Notes: a model not told the origin generated them from the sequence alone. 64,000 nucleotides of DNA from an uncultured Microbacterium sp. (GCF_945952435.1 NZ_CAMFHZ010000019.1:1-64000); one strand, 5' to 3'; counted from the first letter of the stretch, positions 16,711 to 25,930 are shown. Translations and numbers: made by a program.

Positions 16711-18657
16711 TCAGTCCTCCGGCGCCATCTGGAAGTCGTAGAAGGCGGGGACCGGGCGGTCGGGGTGGGCCTCGCGCCAGAGCGCGGACAGGCTCACCTC
16801 GCCCTCGCGGAGATCCGGGACCTCGATGTGCTCCGCGAGGATCCGTCCCGCGCCCTCCCTGTCGCCCCGGGCGAGAGCGGCGCGGACCGCGACCAGGCGG
16901 AAGCGACCCTGCGCGCGCTGTGCGGGATCCAGGCCCTCGACGAGTGCTGCGGCTTCCTGCGGCCGGTTATCGGCGAGGAGCGCCTCGGCGAGTTCGAGCG
17001 CGATCGGCCCGGAGCCGGGAGCCAGCTCGCGCGCCTCGACGAGCCGCGCGACGCCGGCCGCGGCGGCGGCCCGGCCTCCGTCGGACTGACGCAGCGCGAG
17101 TCCGAGCCCCCGCAGCGCCCACGGCGTGCGGCGGTGGCGCAGCGAGGCCTCGTAGTGCGAGATCGCGGTGCCGTGCTCCCCCTCGGCGTGCGCGGCCACC
17201 GCCCGGTGATAGTGCGTGAGCCAGGTGGAGGGCGCCTCGGCGAGCAGGTGGTCCCACTCCTCGCCGCGCACGTACGAGGCCGGGGCGTCGAGCGGCGCGT
17301 CCGCGTCGTCGGCGGATCCGTCCGCGGAGCCGTCCAGCAGTGCCGCCCAGTACGCGCCCTCCGCGCCCTCGCGCGCGAAGCGCACGCCGGCGAGCGGCGC
17401 GAACGGCAGACCCGCGCGGGCGGCGAGCTCCTGCTCCAGCGCACCCCAGGGCGACCCGGTCGACAGCAGTTCTCCGGGCTCCGCCTCTGCCGCCCGCTCC
17501 AGCCGCGCGCGAGCGTCGGATCCGATCCCGTCCGCGGCCTGCGCGACCACGGCGCCGACGGCCTCGACGGCGTCCGCCCAGGATCCGTCGAGCGCCGGAT
17601 CCTCGACCCGCAGGGGCAGGAACGTCTCCGTCCACTCCCATGTCGCGCCGCCGGGCATGCGCAGATGCTCGTACTGCGTGGTCGCGAGGCCGGCCTGGAT
17701 CTCGAAGTAGGCGCCGGTCTCGCCGCCGAGCCAGTCGCACCAGCGGCGCCCGCCGGCGGTGTCGCCCCAGACGAAGAGCTTGCGCCCGGTCAGAGGTGCC
17801 GTCGACACGTGGGCGAGGCCGGAGCCGTCGCCGTCCAGCGCGGCGATCCAGGGGCGGGCGCCCGCGTCGAGGTCGAAGAAGAAGTCGGCCGCGGCCGTCG
17901 CACGCGCCGGGTGCCGGGGGTCGACGTCGGCGAGGTCGACGGATCCGATCCGCCCGTCGTAGTCGGTGACGTAGGCGTGCGTCGCGGGGGCGAACACGCG
18001 GCTTCCCGCCTCCTGGGCGACCGCGATGTTCGTCCACCAGTACATGCCGGTCTCCCGGTCGCGGGGGTTGCGCACGCGGACGCGCACGTGCAGCGCCGGG
18101 GCGTCGGCGTCGAGCGTCGCGTCGATCTGCAGGATCAGGCCGCGGATCCGCTCGTACTCCCACATCCGCAGGATCGGCTCGCCGTCATCGCCGGTCACGA
18201 CGGCCGCGTAGAGCGGGTCACAGGTGAGCGGCCAGTGGCCGCGGATCCCGATGTTCCACTCCGCGCCGCCCGAGAACCAGGCGTTGCGCAGGGCCAGGTT
18301 CGCCGGTTGCAGCATCTCGTTGCGGTACAGCAGGTCGCGCCCCGCGGCCTTGTCGTACAGACGCACGAGACGTCCGCCGAGTTCGAGCGCGAATTCGGCG
18401 CGCAGGTGCCTGTTCTCCAGCACGGCGATCCGCATCGGGGCGGGCGTGCGCGTGCGGTCGTAGCCGTCCTGCAGGAGGTAGGGGTGGATCGAGGAGACCT
18501 GCCCGTAGCGGATGTTCGCCGCGATCCCGGCGGGCAGATGCTCGGTGGACGCCTCGTAGGGCGCCTGCGGCATCGCGGCGAGGGCGGGGAGCGGATTCAC
18601 CGGTCCGACGGCGGCGGAGGGGAGGACGACCTCGGTGACGGTCAGCGTTGCACTCAT
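16711..18657 (-). CDS. DUF5107/TPR-containing protein
   Basis: A 648-residue protein. The first part (about residues 30-320) is an aldose-epimerase-like beta-sandwich of the DUF5107 type with LRAEFALELGGRLVRLYDKAAGRDLLYRN, GGAEWNIGIRGH and MYWWTNIAV. The second part (about 400-600) is helical with TPR-like repeats (HYHRAVAAHAEGEHGTAISHYEAS, LGLALRQ, RLVEARELAPG). Family members occur beside carbohydrate-use genes; the biochemical role is undefined. Start 18657 has GATACT (18665-18670) 7 nt upstream. No signal peptide, so it is cytosolic. It is convergent with the sugar operon and may serve the same carbohydrate, which is inference. Confidence 0.82.
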   Translation of the reverse strand: MSATLTVTEVVLPSAAVGPVNPLPALAAMPQAPYEASTEHLPAGIAANIRYGQVSSIHPYLLQDGYDRTRTPAPMRIAVLENRHLRAEFALELGGRLVRLYDKAAGRDLLYRNEMLQPANLALRNAWFSGGAEWNIGIRGHWPLTCDPLYAAVVTGDDGEPILRMWEYERIRGLILQIDATLDADAPALHVRVRVRNPRDRETGMYWWTNIAVAQEAGSRVFAPATHAYVTDYDGRIGSVDLADVDPRHPARATAAADFFFDLDAGARPWIAALDGDGSGLAHVSTAPLTGRKLFVWGDTAGGRRWCDWLGGETGAYFEIQAGLATTQYEHLRMPGGATWEWTETFLPLRVEDPALDGSWADAVEAVGAVVAQAADGIGSDARARLERAAEAEPGELLSTGSPWGALEQELAARAGLPFAPLAGVRFAREGAEGAYWAALLDGSADGSADDADAPLDAPASYVRGEEWDHLLAEAPSTWLTHYHRAVAAHAEGEHGTAISHYEASLRHRRTPWALRGLGLALRQSDGGRAAAAAGVARLVEARELAPGSGPIALELAEALLADNRPQEAAALVEGLDPAQRAQGRFRLVAVRAALARGDREGAGRILAEHIEVPDLREGEVSLSALWREAHPDRPVPAFYDFQMAPED

Positions 18658-18763
18658 CCGAACCAGTATCTCGCCTGACCGCGAATTCACGCCCTCGCAG
18701 GAGCCGTGGTTTTCCGCGCCGCTCCGCACCCGTGGCCGAGCATTCCCCGCGTACGCTGATCGG

Positions 18764-19945
18764 ATGCCCGGCTTCCCCTTCGCGCGCCTGCGCCGGTTCC
18801 CCGACGTCGAGGCCGCGAACCTGCAGGCGTGGGACGCCACGGATGAGCTGCTCGTGACCCGCGCTCTCGATTCCGCGTCCGCCGAGTCCGCGTCCGGCCG
18901 GGGGCTCGACGGATCCGCGATCACCGTGATCGGGGACGGCTACGGCGCGCTCACGCTGCCGCTCGTGGCGGCGGGATGGCGCGGGATCCGGGTTCACCAG
19001 GACCTCGTGACCGGACGGCGAGCCCTCGTCCGCAACGCCCGGTCGCTCGCGGACGACGGTGACCCCGAGGAGCCGGGCTTCGCGGCGCACGGGCTCGACG
19101 AGACGCTGCTGCGGGGGGCGCGGCTCGTGCTCCTGCAGCTGCCGAGGAGCCTCGCCGAGCTCGAGGAGGTCGCGGACGCCATCGCCCGTTGGGCCGATCC
19201 CGACGTGACGCTCATCGCCGGCGGACGCGTCAAGCACATGACCCTCGCGCAGAACGAGGTGCTCGGTCGCTTCTTCGGGCGGATCCAGCCGCAGCGCGCC
19301 GAACGGAAGTCCCGTCTGATCCTCGCGTCGGATCCGCGGCCGGTCGCCGACCGGCCGCTCTTCCCTGTCACGACGCGCCACGAGGACGTCGGCCTCGTGC
19401 TCGCGGCGCACGGCGGGGCGTTCGCGGGGGATCGGATCGACATCGGGACCCGCGTGCTGCTGCAGGTCCTGCACGAGCGTGAGCCAGAGCTCTCCGCGCT
19501 CTCGGCCCGCCCCGGGTTCAGCGCGGTCGACCTCGGCTGCGGCACCGGCGCCCTGGCGGCGTCGCTCGCGCGGGCCGTCGCGGGGCAGGTCATCGCCACG
19601 GACCGCTCGGCCTCGGCGGCCCGTTCCGCACGGGCGACGATGGCGGCCAACGGCCTCGCCGATCGCGTGACCGTGACGCTGGACGACGCGGGATCCGCGA
19701 TCCCCGACGCCTCGGTCGACCTCGTGCTGCTGAACCCTCCCTTCCACCTCGGCGCGAGCGTGCACGAGGGCGCGGGGCGCCGGCTGATCGAGGCCGCGGC
19801 GCGGATCCTGCGTCCCGGCGGCGAGGTCTGGACCGTCTTCAACGCCCACCTCGACCACCGCCGCGCGCTCGCCGCGGCCGTCGGTCCGACCGAGCAGCTC
19901 GCCCGCACGCCGAAGTTCGTCGTGACCCGATCGGTCCGCCGCTGA
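18764..19945 (+). CDS. RsmC/RlmG-like class I methyltransferase
   Basis: A 393-residue protein with two methyltransferase-like halves, as in RsmC and RlmG. The active C-terminal half has the SAM loop VDLGCGTGALAASLA and the amino-methylating motif NPPF at 324-327, typical of guanine-N2 rRNA methylases. The N-terminal half has a degenerate Rossmann pattern (ITVIGDGYGALTLPL). It probably methylates 16S or 23S rRNA. TACGCT (18752-18757) six nt before the ATG suggests a leaderless mRNA. It is divergent from the DUF5107 gene with 106 bp between the starts. Confidence 0.8.
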   Translation: MPGFPFARLRRFPDVEAANLQAWDATDELLVTRALDSASAESASGRGLDGSAITVIGDGYGALTLPLVAAGWRGIRVHQDLVTGRRALVRNARSLADDGDPEEPGFAAHGLDETLLRGARLVLLQLPRSLAELEEVADAIARWADPDVTLIAGGRVKHMTLAQNEVLGRFFGRIQPQRAERKSRLILASDPRPVADRPLFPVTTRHEDVGLVLAAHGGAFAGDRIDIGTRVLLQVLHEREPELSALSARPGFSAVDLGCGTGALAASLARAVAGQVIATDRSASAARSARATMAANGLADRVTVTLDDAGSAIPDASVDLVLLNPPFHLGASVHEGAGRRLIEAAARILRPGGEVWTVFNAHLDHRRALAAAVGPTEQLARTPKFVVTRSVRR

Positions 19946-20242
19946 TGCGCTCCCGATCGGTGATCGCGGAACCTTAGACCACGATCCCCTGATTTGCCAG
20001 AGGCGAACCTTCTCGTTACGTTGGAATGCGGGCCTCACGGCCCCTAGACCAGTCCGCGGCCGCGTCCTTCTTTCGACTCGCTGTGCACGAAGAGGCGTGG
20101 GCGTACGGTCGATGATCTCTGCCGAGGATCCGAATCCTCCGCCTGCGCCGCCAGCACGGCTTCGTCGAAGCGGCCCCGTGATCGTCACCCGGGCGTGACC
20201 GATGCCGGCCTCGCGTACCCGAGGAGGCCGCACGGGGGAAAC
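19946..20242 (+). promoter_or_regulatory. promoter and long 5' leader of the osmoprotectant transporter
   Basis: No gene of its own is convincing here. TTGCCA (19994-19999) and TACGTT (20017-20022) are spaced by exactly 17 nt and make a good sigma-70-like promoter, giving a leader of about 210 nt. A small hairpin GGGCC-TCAC-GGCCC (20030-20043) lies at its beginning. A 29-codon frame from ATG 20026 lies too close to the -10 to be a confident leader peptide. A regulatory RNA is possible; I do not recognise a known riboswitch consensus. Confidence 0.5.
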
Positions 20243-21568
20243 GTGTCCGAAACCGCTCTCGAAGCGCGTCATCTGTTCAAGGTGTTCGGGAAGAACCCGA
20301 ACCAGGCCGTCCGGCGCCTCAAGTCCGGCGAGACCCGCACCGCCGTGTCCGACGCGGGCACCGCCGCCGTCATCGACGCGAGCTTCACCGTCAACCGCGG
20401 CGAGATCTTCGTGATCATGGGACTGTCCGGATCCGGCAAGTCCACGATCATCCGCATGCTCAACGGCCTGCACGAGGCGACCGACGGATCCGTCCTCGTC
20501 GCCGGCGACCCGATCACCGGCATCCCGGCCTCGCGTCTGCGCGAGATCCGCCGCGATCGCGTGTCGATGGTCTTCCAGCACTTCGCCCTGCTGCCGCACC
20601 GCAGCGTGGCCGCGAACGTCGCCTACCCGCTCGAGCTCAAGGGCGTCCCCAAGGCGGAGCGCCTGGCCAAGGCCGAGGAGATCCTCTCGCTCGTCGGGCT
20701 CGAAGGACAGGGCGAGAAGCTTCCCTCCGAGCTGTCGGGGGGCATGCAGCAGCGCGTCGGCATCGCCCGGGCGCTCGCCGCCGACACCGACATCCTGCTG
20801 ATGGACGAGGCGTTCAGCGCCCTCGATCCGCTCATCCGTCGCGAGATGCAGGAGCAGCTGCTCGAGCTGCAGCAGAAGCTGCAGAAGACGATCGTCTTCA
20901 TCACGCACGACCTCAACGAGGCGATGTTCCTCGGCGACCGCATCGCCGTGATGCGCGACGGGCGCATCGTGCAGATCGGCACTCCCGAGGACATCCTCAC
21001 CGATCCCGCGAACAGCTACGTCGAGCAGTTCGTGCAGGACGTGGACCGTGCGCGCGTGCTCACGGCCGCGAACGTCATGGAGCGCCCGCGTCCCGTCGTC
21101 GCCGAGACCGCCGGCCCCCGCACGGCGCTCAAGCAGATGCGCGACGCGTTCATGTCGGCGACCTACGTCGTCGGGCGCGACCGCACGCTCGTCGGCGTCG
21201 TGACCGATCGCGACGTCGTGAAGCTCATCCGCCGCGGCGAGAGCACGATCACCTCGGTGCTCAAGCCCGCCTCGCAGGTCGTGAACGAGGACGAGATCCT
21301 CATGAACCTGTTCATCCCCGCGGTCGAGTCCCCGCTCCCCCTCGCGGTGGCCGACGCGGAGGGGCGACTCGTGGGCGTCATCCCCCGCATCACCCTGCTC
21401 GCCGCCCTCGGCCCCGGTCCCGGTGCCACGGGCGAGATCAACCTGCCCGTGCTGCCGCTGCCCCAGGCGGAGATCGACGCCGTGCTCGACGACGGCTGGA
21501 CCGCCGAGTCGGTGCCCGCGCCCACGTCGGCCACGCCGGACGCACCGACCGAGGAGGTCGCCCGATGA
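20243..21568 (+). CDS. proV: glycine betaine/L-proline ABC transporter ATPase (ProV/OpuAA)
   Basis: A 441-residue ABC ATPase powering osmoprotectant uptake. LSGSGKST is Walker A, LSGGMQQRVGIARALA the signature and ILLMDEAFSALDP Walker B; the insertion before Walker A (KNPNQAVRRLKSGETR) is typical of the ProV/OpuAA subfamily. The C-terminal third (about 300-410) is a CBS-domain pair, likely the ionic-strength or nucleotide sensor of this class. I choose GTG 20243 because conserved sequence begins right after it and GGGGGAA lies upstream; ATG 20195 is an alternative. The permease gene overlaps its stop by ATGA. Confidence 0.9.
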   Translation: MSETALEARHLFKVFGKNPNQAVRRLKSGETRTAVSDAGTAAVIDASFTVNRGEIFVIMGLSGSGKSTIIRMLNGLHEATDGSVLVAGDPITGIPASRLREIRRDRVSMVFQHFALLPHRSVAANVAYPLELKGVPKAERLAKAEEILSLVGLEGQGEKLPSELSGGMQQRVGIARALAADTDILLMDEAFSALDPLIRREMQEQLLELQQKLQKTIVFITHDLNEAMFLGDRIAVMRDGRIVQIGTPEDILTDPANSYVEQFVQDVDRARVLTAANVMERPRPVVAETAGPRTALKQMRDAFMSATYVVGRDRTLVGVVTDRDVVKLIRRGESTITSVLKPASQVVNEDEILMNLFIPAVESPLPLAVADAEGRLVGVIPRITLLAALGPGPGATGEINLPVLPLPQAEIDAVLDDGWTAESVPAPTSATPDAPTEEVAR

Positions 21569-22515
21569 ACGTCCTTCCCCTCGGAACCTGGGTCGCCGTC
21601 GCGGTCGACTGGATCAAGGCCAACCTCGACGGGCTGCTGCACGTCGTCTCGACGGTCGTGTCCTTCCTCGTCGACGGCCTGAGCTTCCTGCTGCTGATGC
21701 CGTGGTTCTACGTCGTCATCCTCGTCGCCGCCCTCATCGCCTGGCTCGTGCGCTCCTGGCGCCTCGCGATCGGCACCGTGATCTCGTTCGGGCTGATCGT
21801 CGCGATGGGGCTCTGGGTCCCCGCGATGCAGACGCTCGCCCTCGTGCTCGTCGCGGGTGCGGTCGCCGTGCTCCTCGCGATCCCGCTGGGGATCTGGTCC
21901 GCGCGCAACGCCACGGTGCGCGCGATCCTCAAGCCCGTGCTCGACTTCATGCAGACGATGCCCGCGTTCGTCTACCTCATCCCCGCGATCGTCTTCTTCA
22001 GCATCGGCGTCGTCCCGGGCATGGTGGCGACCGTGATCTTCGCGCTTCCCCCCGGAGTGCGCTTCACCGAGCTCGGGATCCGCGGCGTCGACTCCGAGAC
22101 GGTCGAGGCCGGTCAGTCCTTCGGCGCCACCCCCGGGCAGATCCTGCGCGGGATCCAGCTCCCGCTCGCCATGCCGACGATCCTCGCCGGTGTGAACCAG
22201 GTCATCATGCTCTCGCTGTCGATGGCGGTCATCGCCGGTATGGCGGGCGCCGACGGACTCGGCAAGCTCGTGGTCGAGGCGATCTCGACCGTCAACATCG
22301 CCAAGGGCGTGGAGGCGGGGCTCGGCGTCGTGCTGATCGCCGTGTTCCTCGACCGGGTCACCGCGTCGCTCGGATCCCTCGGCGAGCACCCCCGCTCGCT
22401 GCTCGGCCTGCTGCGGCGCCGCCGCACCGCGCGCCGACTCGCGGCGATGTCCGCGGCGCCCGCGCCGCAGACCCCGGACATGGCCGTCGAAGAGAAGGAG
22501 CTGCAGAATGCGTAA
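21565..22515 (+). CDS. proW: glycine betaine/proline ABC transporter permease (ProW/OpuAB)
   Basis: A 316-residue permease with about 7 membrane segments. An N-terminal hydrophobic hairpin (about residues 35-85) precedes the binding-protein-dependent transport core, which contains the EAA-type loop SVEAGQSFGATPGQILRGIQLPLAMPTILAG (here ETVEAGQSFGATPGQIL). QTMPAFVYLIPAIVFF is characteristic of the family. It works as a homodimer with ProV and the lipoprotein ProX. The start overlaps proV by ATGA, and the gene overlaps the binding-protein start by 8 nt, so the three are translated together. Confidence 0.9.
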   Translation: MNVLPLGTWVAVAVDWIKANLDGLLHVVSTVVSFLVDGLSFLLLMPWFYVVILVAALIAWLVRSWRLAIGTVISFGLIVAMGLWVPAMQTLALVLVAGAVAVLLAIPLGIWSARNATVRAILKPVLDFMQTMPAFVYLIPAIVFFSIGVVPGMVATVIFALPPGVRFTELGIRGVDSETVEAGQSFGATPGQILRGIQLPLAMPTILAGVNQVIMLSLSMAVIAGMAGADGLGKLVVEAISTVNIAKGVEAGLGVVLIAVFLDRVTASLGSLGEHPRSLLGLLRRRRTARRLAAMSAAPAPQTPDMAVEEKELQNA

Positions 22516-23437
22516 GAGCAGGATCACCACCCTCGCGGCGCTCGGCGTCGCGGCCGCCCTCACCCTGGCGGGGTGTGCGAGCGACGGCGCCGGCGGCACC
22601 CTCGAGATGGCGGGCAAGGCGCCCGAGAAGGCCGCGGGCTCGGGCGACAAGGGCACGATCACCCTCGGCTTCCTGCCGAGCTGGACGGACGGCCTGAGCA
22701 CCGCGTACCTGCTGCAGGACCAGCTCGGCAAGCTCGGGTACGACGTCAAGATGCAGACGCTCTCCGACGCCGGTCCGCTCTACGCCGGTCTCTCGCAGGG
22801 CGATGTGGACGTGTTCCCCTCCGCTTGGCCCGAGGTCACGCAGAAGGCCTACATGGACAAGTACGCCGGCTCGATCGACGATCTGGGCACCTACTACGAC
22901 AACGCCCGACTCACGATCGCGGTGCCGGAGTACAGCGACATCGACTCGATCGATCAGCTCAAGGGCAAGGGCTCGCAGTTCGACGGCAAGATCATCGGGA
23001 TCGAGCCGGGCGCGGGCCTCACCGCCCAGACGCAGAAGATGATGCCGGAGTACGGCCTGAACGGCGAGTACCAGCTCGTCACATCGTCGACCGCCGCGAT
23101 GCTCACGGAGCTGAAGTCGGCCACGGACAAGAAGCAGGACATCGCGGTGACGCTGTGGCGTCCGTTCTGGGCCAACAGCGCCTTCCCCGTCAAGGATCTG
23201 AAGGATCCGAAGGGCGCGATGGGCAAGCCGGAGGGCCTGCACTTCCTGGGCTCGAAGGACTTCGCGAAGAAGCATCCCGACGCCGCGAAGCTCATCTCGA
23301 AGATCGTGCTCGACGACGCCCAGTACGGCTCGCTCGAGGACACGGTGGTCAACACCTTCGGCGAGGGCAAGGAGCCCCAGGCGATCGACGCCTGGATCGC
23401 GGAGCACGGCGACGAGTTCGACTGGATCAAGAAGTAG
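22508..23437 (+). CDS. proX: glycine betaine-binding lipoprotein of the ABC transporter
   Basis: A 309-residue extracytoplasmic binding protein. A signal peptide ends in the lipobox LTLAGC, with Cys23 the lipidation site. The mature OpuAC-like domain has FLPSWTDGLSTAYLLQD, GDVDVFPSAWPEVTQ and TLWRPFWANSAFPVKDL, whose Trp residues would form the aromatic cage for quaternary amines. It is the last gene of the proVWX operon. Two GC-rich hairpins follow in the convergent space. Confidence 0.9.
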   Translation: MRKSRITTLAALGVAAALTLAGCASDGAGGTLEMAGKAPEKAAGSGDKGTITLGFLPSWTDGLSTAYLLQDQLGKLGYDVKMQTLSDAGPLYAGLSQGDVDVFPSAWPEVTQKAYMDKYAGSIDDLGTYYDNARLTIAVPEYSDIDSIDQLKGKGSQFDGKIIGIEPGAGLTAQTQKMMPEYGLNGEYQLVTSSTAAMLTELKSATDKKQDIAVTLWRPFWANSAFPVKDLKDPKGAMGKPEGLHFLGSKDFAKKHPDAAKLISKIVLDDAQYGSLEDTVVNTFGEGKEPQAIDAWIAEHGDEFDWIKK

Positions 23438-23520
23438 GCCGCAGGGCCGTCGCACCGCGACGCCTGCACGATCTCGACGCGGGTCCCTGACCGGATCCGC
23501 GATCGGATCGCGCAGGCGTC

Positions 23521-23550
23521 GCGTCGTCCCGGCGACGGCTCCGACGACGC
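23521..23550. terminator. nested hairpin between convergent genes
   Basis: GCGTCGTC (23521-23528) pairs with GACGACGC (23543-23550); inside, CCG-GCGA-CGG forms a GNRA-like tetraloop stem. There is no T-run, as is common in this kind of genome, so it may act as a factor-dependent or weak terminator for proX. Confidence 0.5.
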
Positions 23551-23558
23551 AGGGCGAT

Positions 23559-23590
23559 CGGGGGCGCCGCATCCCGCACGGTCGCCCCCG
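23559..23590. terminator. hairpin between proX and the oxidoreductase gene
   Basis: CGGGGGCG (23559-23566) and CGCCCCCG (23583-23590) form perfect 8-bp arms around 16 nt, immediately before the end of the convergent Gfo/Idh gene. It could serve both strands. Confidence 0.5.
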
Positions 23591-23604
23591 CACCGGTGAC
23601 GGAT

Positions 23605-24540
23605 TCAGAGATCGATCGCGTCGCGGGCCGCGATCGAGGCGTACGCGGCGTCCACGACGGCGACCGCGGCGACGCCGTCGCCCGGTCCCACCCGCGCCGG
23701 ACGCGAGGAGCGGATCGCCTCCGCGAAGTCCGCGATCTGGGCGCGGTACGGGTCCTCGTCGGTCGCGGGAGGGAGGAACCCGTCGACGGCGGGGCCGGAC
23801 GCCGCGCTGTCGAAGGCGAGCGTGCCGCCCCCGCCGCCCACCGCGATCGTCGTCCGGAAGGGCGTGCCCGCGCCGAGCCACCCTCCGTCGATCCGCGACT
23901 CCGCGCCGTTCGTGTGCGTCAGCGTGATCCGGGCGCGCACGGGGGCGGCGAGGCGCCCGGAGACGCTCGGGGGATCCTGCGCGGCGCGCACCCGCGCGAC
24001 CGGTCCGGCGAGCCACAGCGCCTGATCGATGTCGTGGATGAGGAAGTCGCGGACGAGCCCGCCGCCGGCGCGTTCGTCGAAGAACCACGGCGCCGTGGGA
24101 CCCGCCCCGAACCGGCTCATCCGGATGGACCGCACCGATCCGATCGCTCCGGCGTCCACGGCCCGCTTGATCCCGAGATACCCGTCGAAGTAGCGCACGA
24201 CGTGCGCCGGGAACAGTCGCACACCGGAGGCTTCCGCAGCATCCGCGAGCAGCCGGGCCTCGGCGGCCGTCATCGTCAGCGGCTTCTCGCAGACCACGTG
24301 GCGGCCGCGCGCGATCGCCCGCAGCGCGTAATCGAGGTGCGTCGGGGTGGGGGAGAGGATCCCGACGACCTCGACGCGGTCGACGAGCTCGTCGACGTCG
24401 TCGACCGCCTCGGCCCCGTACCGCGCGGCGAGGGCGGTCGGGCGGGTGCGCGACGCGAGGAGGATCTCCGCGCCCTGCGCGCGCCAGGCGTCGAGATGCG
24501 CCGCGGCGATCCCTCCCGCGCCGATGAGACCGACCCTCAT
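23605..24540 (-). CDS. Gfo/Idh/MocA family oxidoreductase
   Basis: A 311-residue NAD(P)-dependent sugar or polyol dehydrogenase. The N-terminal Rossmann motif VGLIGAGGIAAAH and the family-defining HVVCEKPLTM are clear, and the second domain includes GGLVRDFLIHDIDQALWL with the expected active-site His/Asp. Start 24540 overlaps the upstream gene's stop as TGATG, so the two are coupled. The substrate cannot be read; inositol-, glucose- and other cyclic-polyol-type members are equally possible. Confidence 0.85.
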   Translation of the reverse strand: MRVGLIGAGGIAAAHLDAWRAQGAEILLASRTRPTALAARYGAEAVDDVDELVDRVEVVGILSPTPTHLDYALRAIARGRHVVCEKPLTMTAAEARLLADAAEASGVRLFPAHVVRYFDGYLGIKRAVDAGAIGSVRSIRMSRFGAGPTAPWFFDERAGGGLVRDFLIHDIDQALWLAGPVARVRAAQDPPSVSGRLAAPVRARITLTHTNGAESRIDGGWLGAGTPFRTTIAVGGGGGTLAFDSAASGPAVDGFLPPATDEDPYRAQIADFAEAIRSSRPARVGPGDGVAAVAVVDAAYASIAARDAIDL

Positions 24541-25451
24541 CAGCGATCGGGGTGGGGCAGCGGGTCCGCGCGGGCGGGATCGGGGCGCGCGGAGGTCTCC
24601 GGGCGCGCGGGCGGTGCCTCGCTCGGAGCCGACCTCGGCGCCTCGGTGGCGTCGCTGCGCACGGCGCCATCCGTCGAAGCACCGGGCGTCGAGGTACTGG
24701 GCGTCGGGGCACCGTCCGCCGAGGTCCCGGCCTCCGCGGGGGCTCCGAGCTGCAGCGCGACCTTCTTCTCCAGGTTCTCCACCGCGGCGTCGGAGAGGTC
24801 GATGAGACCGTCCAGCTCTTCGCGCACACGCCGGTAGGCCGTCTGCCGTTCGGCGGTCGTCGCCGACTCGTCCACGGCGACCTTGAGCATGTGCTGCGCC
24901 CGTTCCAGGCGCTTGCGCTCCTCGGCGGTGAACGTCGAGTCGCGCAGACGTCGGGCGTCCTTCTCCGCGATCTCGAACGCGACCGCGTAGGTGCCGACCG
25001 CGTCGAGGTACTCGCCGACCTGCCGTTCGCTCAGGTGCGCCTCGGCCGACGCCGGGCGGAGGGCGTCGGCGGCCTTCTTGGCGCGCAGGAAGGCGGCGGT
25101 GAGAGGCTGGCGCCCATCGCTCATCGCCGGGTAGGCGATCATCTTGGCCACGTCGAGCTCGTAGTCGAGCCAGCGGGCGGTGATCTCGTCGTGCTCGCGG
25201 AACAGGCGTTCCAGCAGATCCCGGGAGGACTCCGACGGCGGTGCCGGAACGACCGGCGCGGTCGGAGACACGACCTGGCCGCGGGCCGCGAGCTCGGCGG
25301 CCTTGATCTCGCTCTTCAGCCGCAGGGTCTCCAGCCGCTGCAGGTGGCGTTGCCGTGACATCACCTGCCACCGCCTCGCCATCCCGCCGGCGACGCCCAT
25401 GATCGGGAAGATCATCCACCAGTAGCCGCCCACGAAGTGCCAGAAGTCCAT
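24540..25451 (-). CDS. membrane-anchored hypothetical protein with helical cytoplasmic domain
   Basis: A 303-residue protein I do not recognise by function. One hydrophobic segment lies at the N-terminus (WHFVGGYWWMIFPIMGVAGG, about residues 4-23), followed by a basic, strongly helical, coiled-coil-prone region (about 25-235, rich in Arg, Glu and Ala). The last 65 residues are disordered and rich in Pro, Ser, Thr and Ala. TAGGCT lies 9 nt before the ATG. It is coupled by TGATG to the oxidoreductase gene. Similar proteins with this N-terminus seem common in Microbacteriaceae. A structural or signalling role at the membrane is only a guess. Confidence 0.72.
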   Translation of the reverse strand: MDFWHFVGGYWWMIFPIMGVAGGMARRWQVMSRQRHLQRLETLRLKSEIKAAELAARGQVVSPTAPVVPAPPSESSRDLLERLFREHDEITARWLDYELDVAKMIAYPAMSDGRQPLTAAFLRAKKAADALRPASAEAHLSERQVGEYLDAVGTYAVAFEIAEKDARRLRDSTFTAEERKRLERAQHMLKVAVDESATTAERQTAYRRVREELDGLIDLSDAAVENLEKKVALQLGAPAEAGTSADGAPTPSTSTPGASTDGAVRSDATEAPRSAPSEAPPARPETSARPDPARADPLPHPDR

Positions 25452-25561
25452 GATCCGCCCAGCCTATTCCGTGCCGGCGCCCGGGAGATGATGAGTCTGC
25501 TCCGCACGCGAATCCGGTCGGTCGGCGGCGAAACGGTGTGCTCCGCATCCGCCCGGCGCGC

Positions 25562-25918
25562 TCAGCGACCCAGCTTCTCCGCGCACGCGACGCAGTGCTC
25601 GGCGAACGGGCGCACCTCCAGTCGCGCGGTCGGGATCGGCCTTCCGCAGACCGCGCAGACGCCGTACGTCCCCGCGTTCATGCGGGTCAGCGCGTCGTCG
25701 ACCTGGTGCAGCTCCGCGGCGGCGTCCTCCGCGAGGGCCGTGAGGCGCGACCACTCGGAGGACAGCGTCACGCCCTCGGGATCGTGCTCGTCGTCATCGT
25801 TCGATCCCTCGCGCTCACGCAGCAACGCAACGAGTGCGAGGTCCGACGCCGCGACGCGCGCCTCCGCCTGCACGCGGCGCTCGTCGAGGAGCGCTCGCAG
25901 CCGGTCCTGCTCGCCCAC
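25562..25918 (-). CDS. TraR/DksA C4-type zinc-finger protein
   Basis: A 118-residue protein with a helical N-terminus (about residues 1-75) and a C4 zinc finger CAVCGRPIP...HCVACAEKLG near residues 88-112. This matches the TraR/DksA family, whose members bind RNA polymerase or, in the actinobacterial branch, act in less defined regulation. It starts with GTG at 25918, 12 nt after the membrane microprotein gene downstream of purL, so it probably belongs to the purL transcript. Its partner is unknown. Confidence 0.82.
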   Translation of the reverse strand: MGEQDRLRALLDERRVQAEARVAASDLALVALLREREGSNDDDEHDPEGVTLSSEWSRLTALAEDAAAELHQVDDALTRMNAGTYGVCAVCGRPIPTARLEVRPFAEHCVACAEKLGR

Positions 25919-25930
25919 CCGCCCGGAACC

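Noticed and set aside
20026..20115. 29-codon leader frame before proV
   Set aside because: Its ATG is only 3 nt from the -10, so it would lie at or before the transcript start.
18218..20908. Long minus-strand frame of nearly 900 codons
   Set aside because: Antisense to the methyltransferase and proV genes with Arg/Asp-rich, family-less sequence; a normal artefact of high GC.
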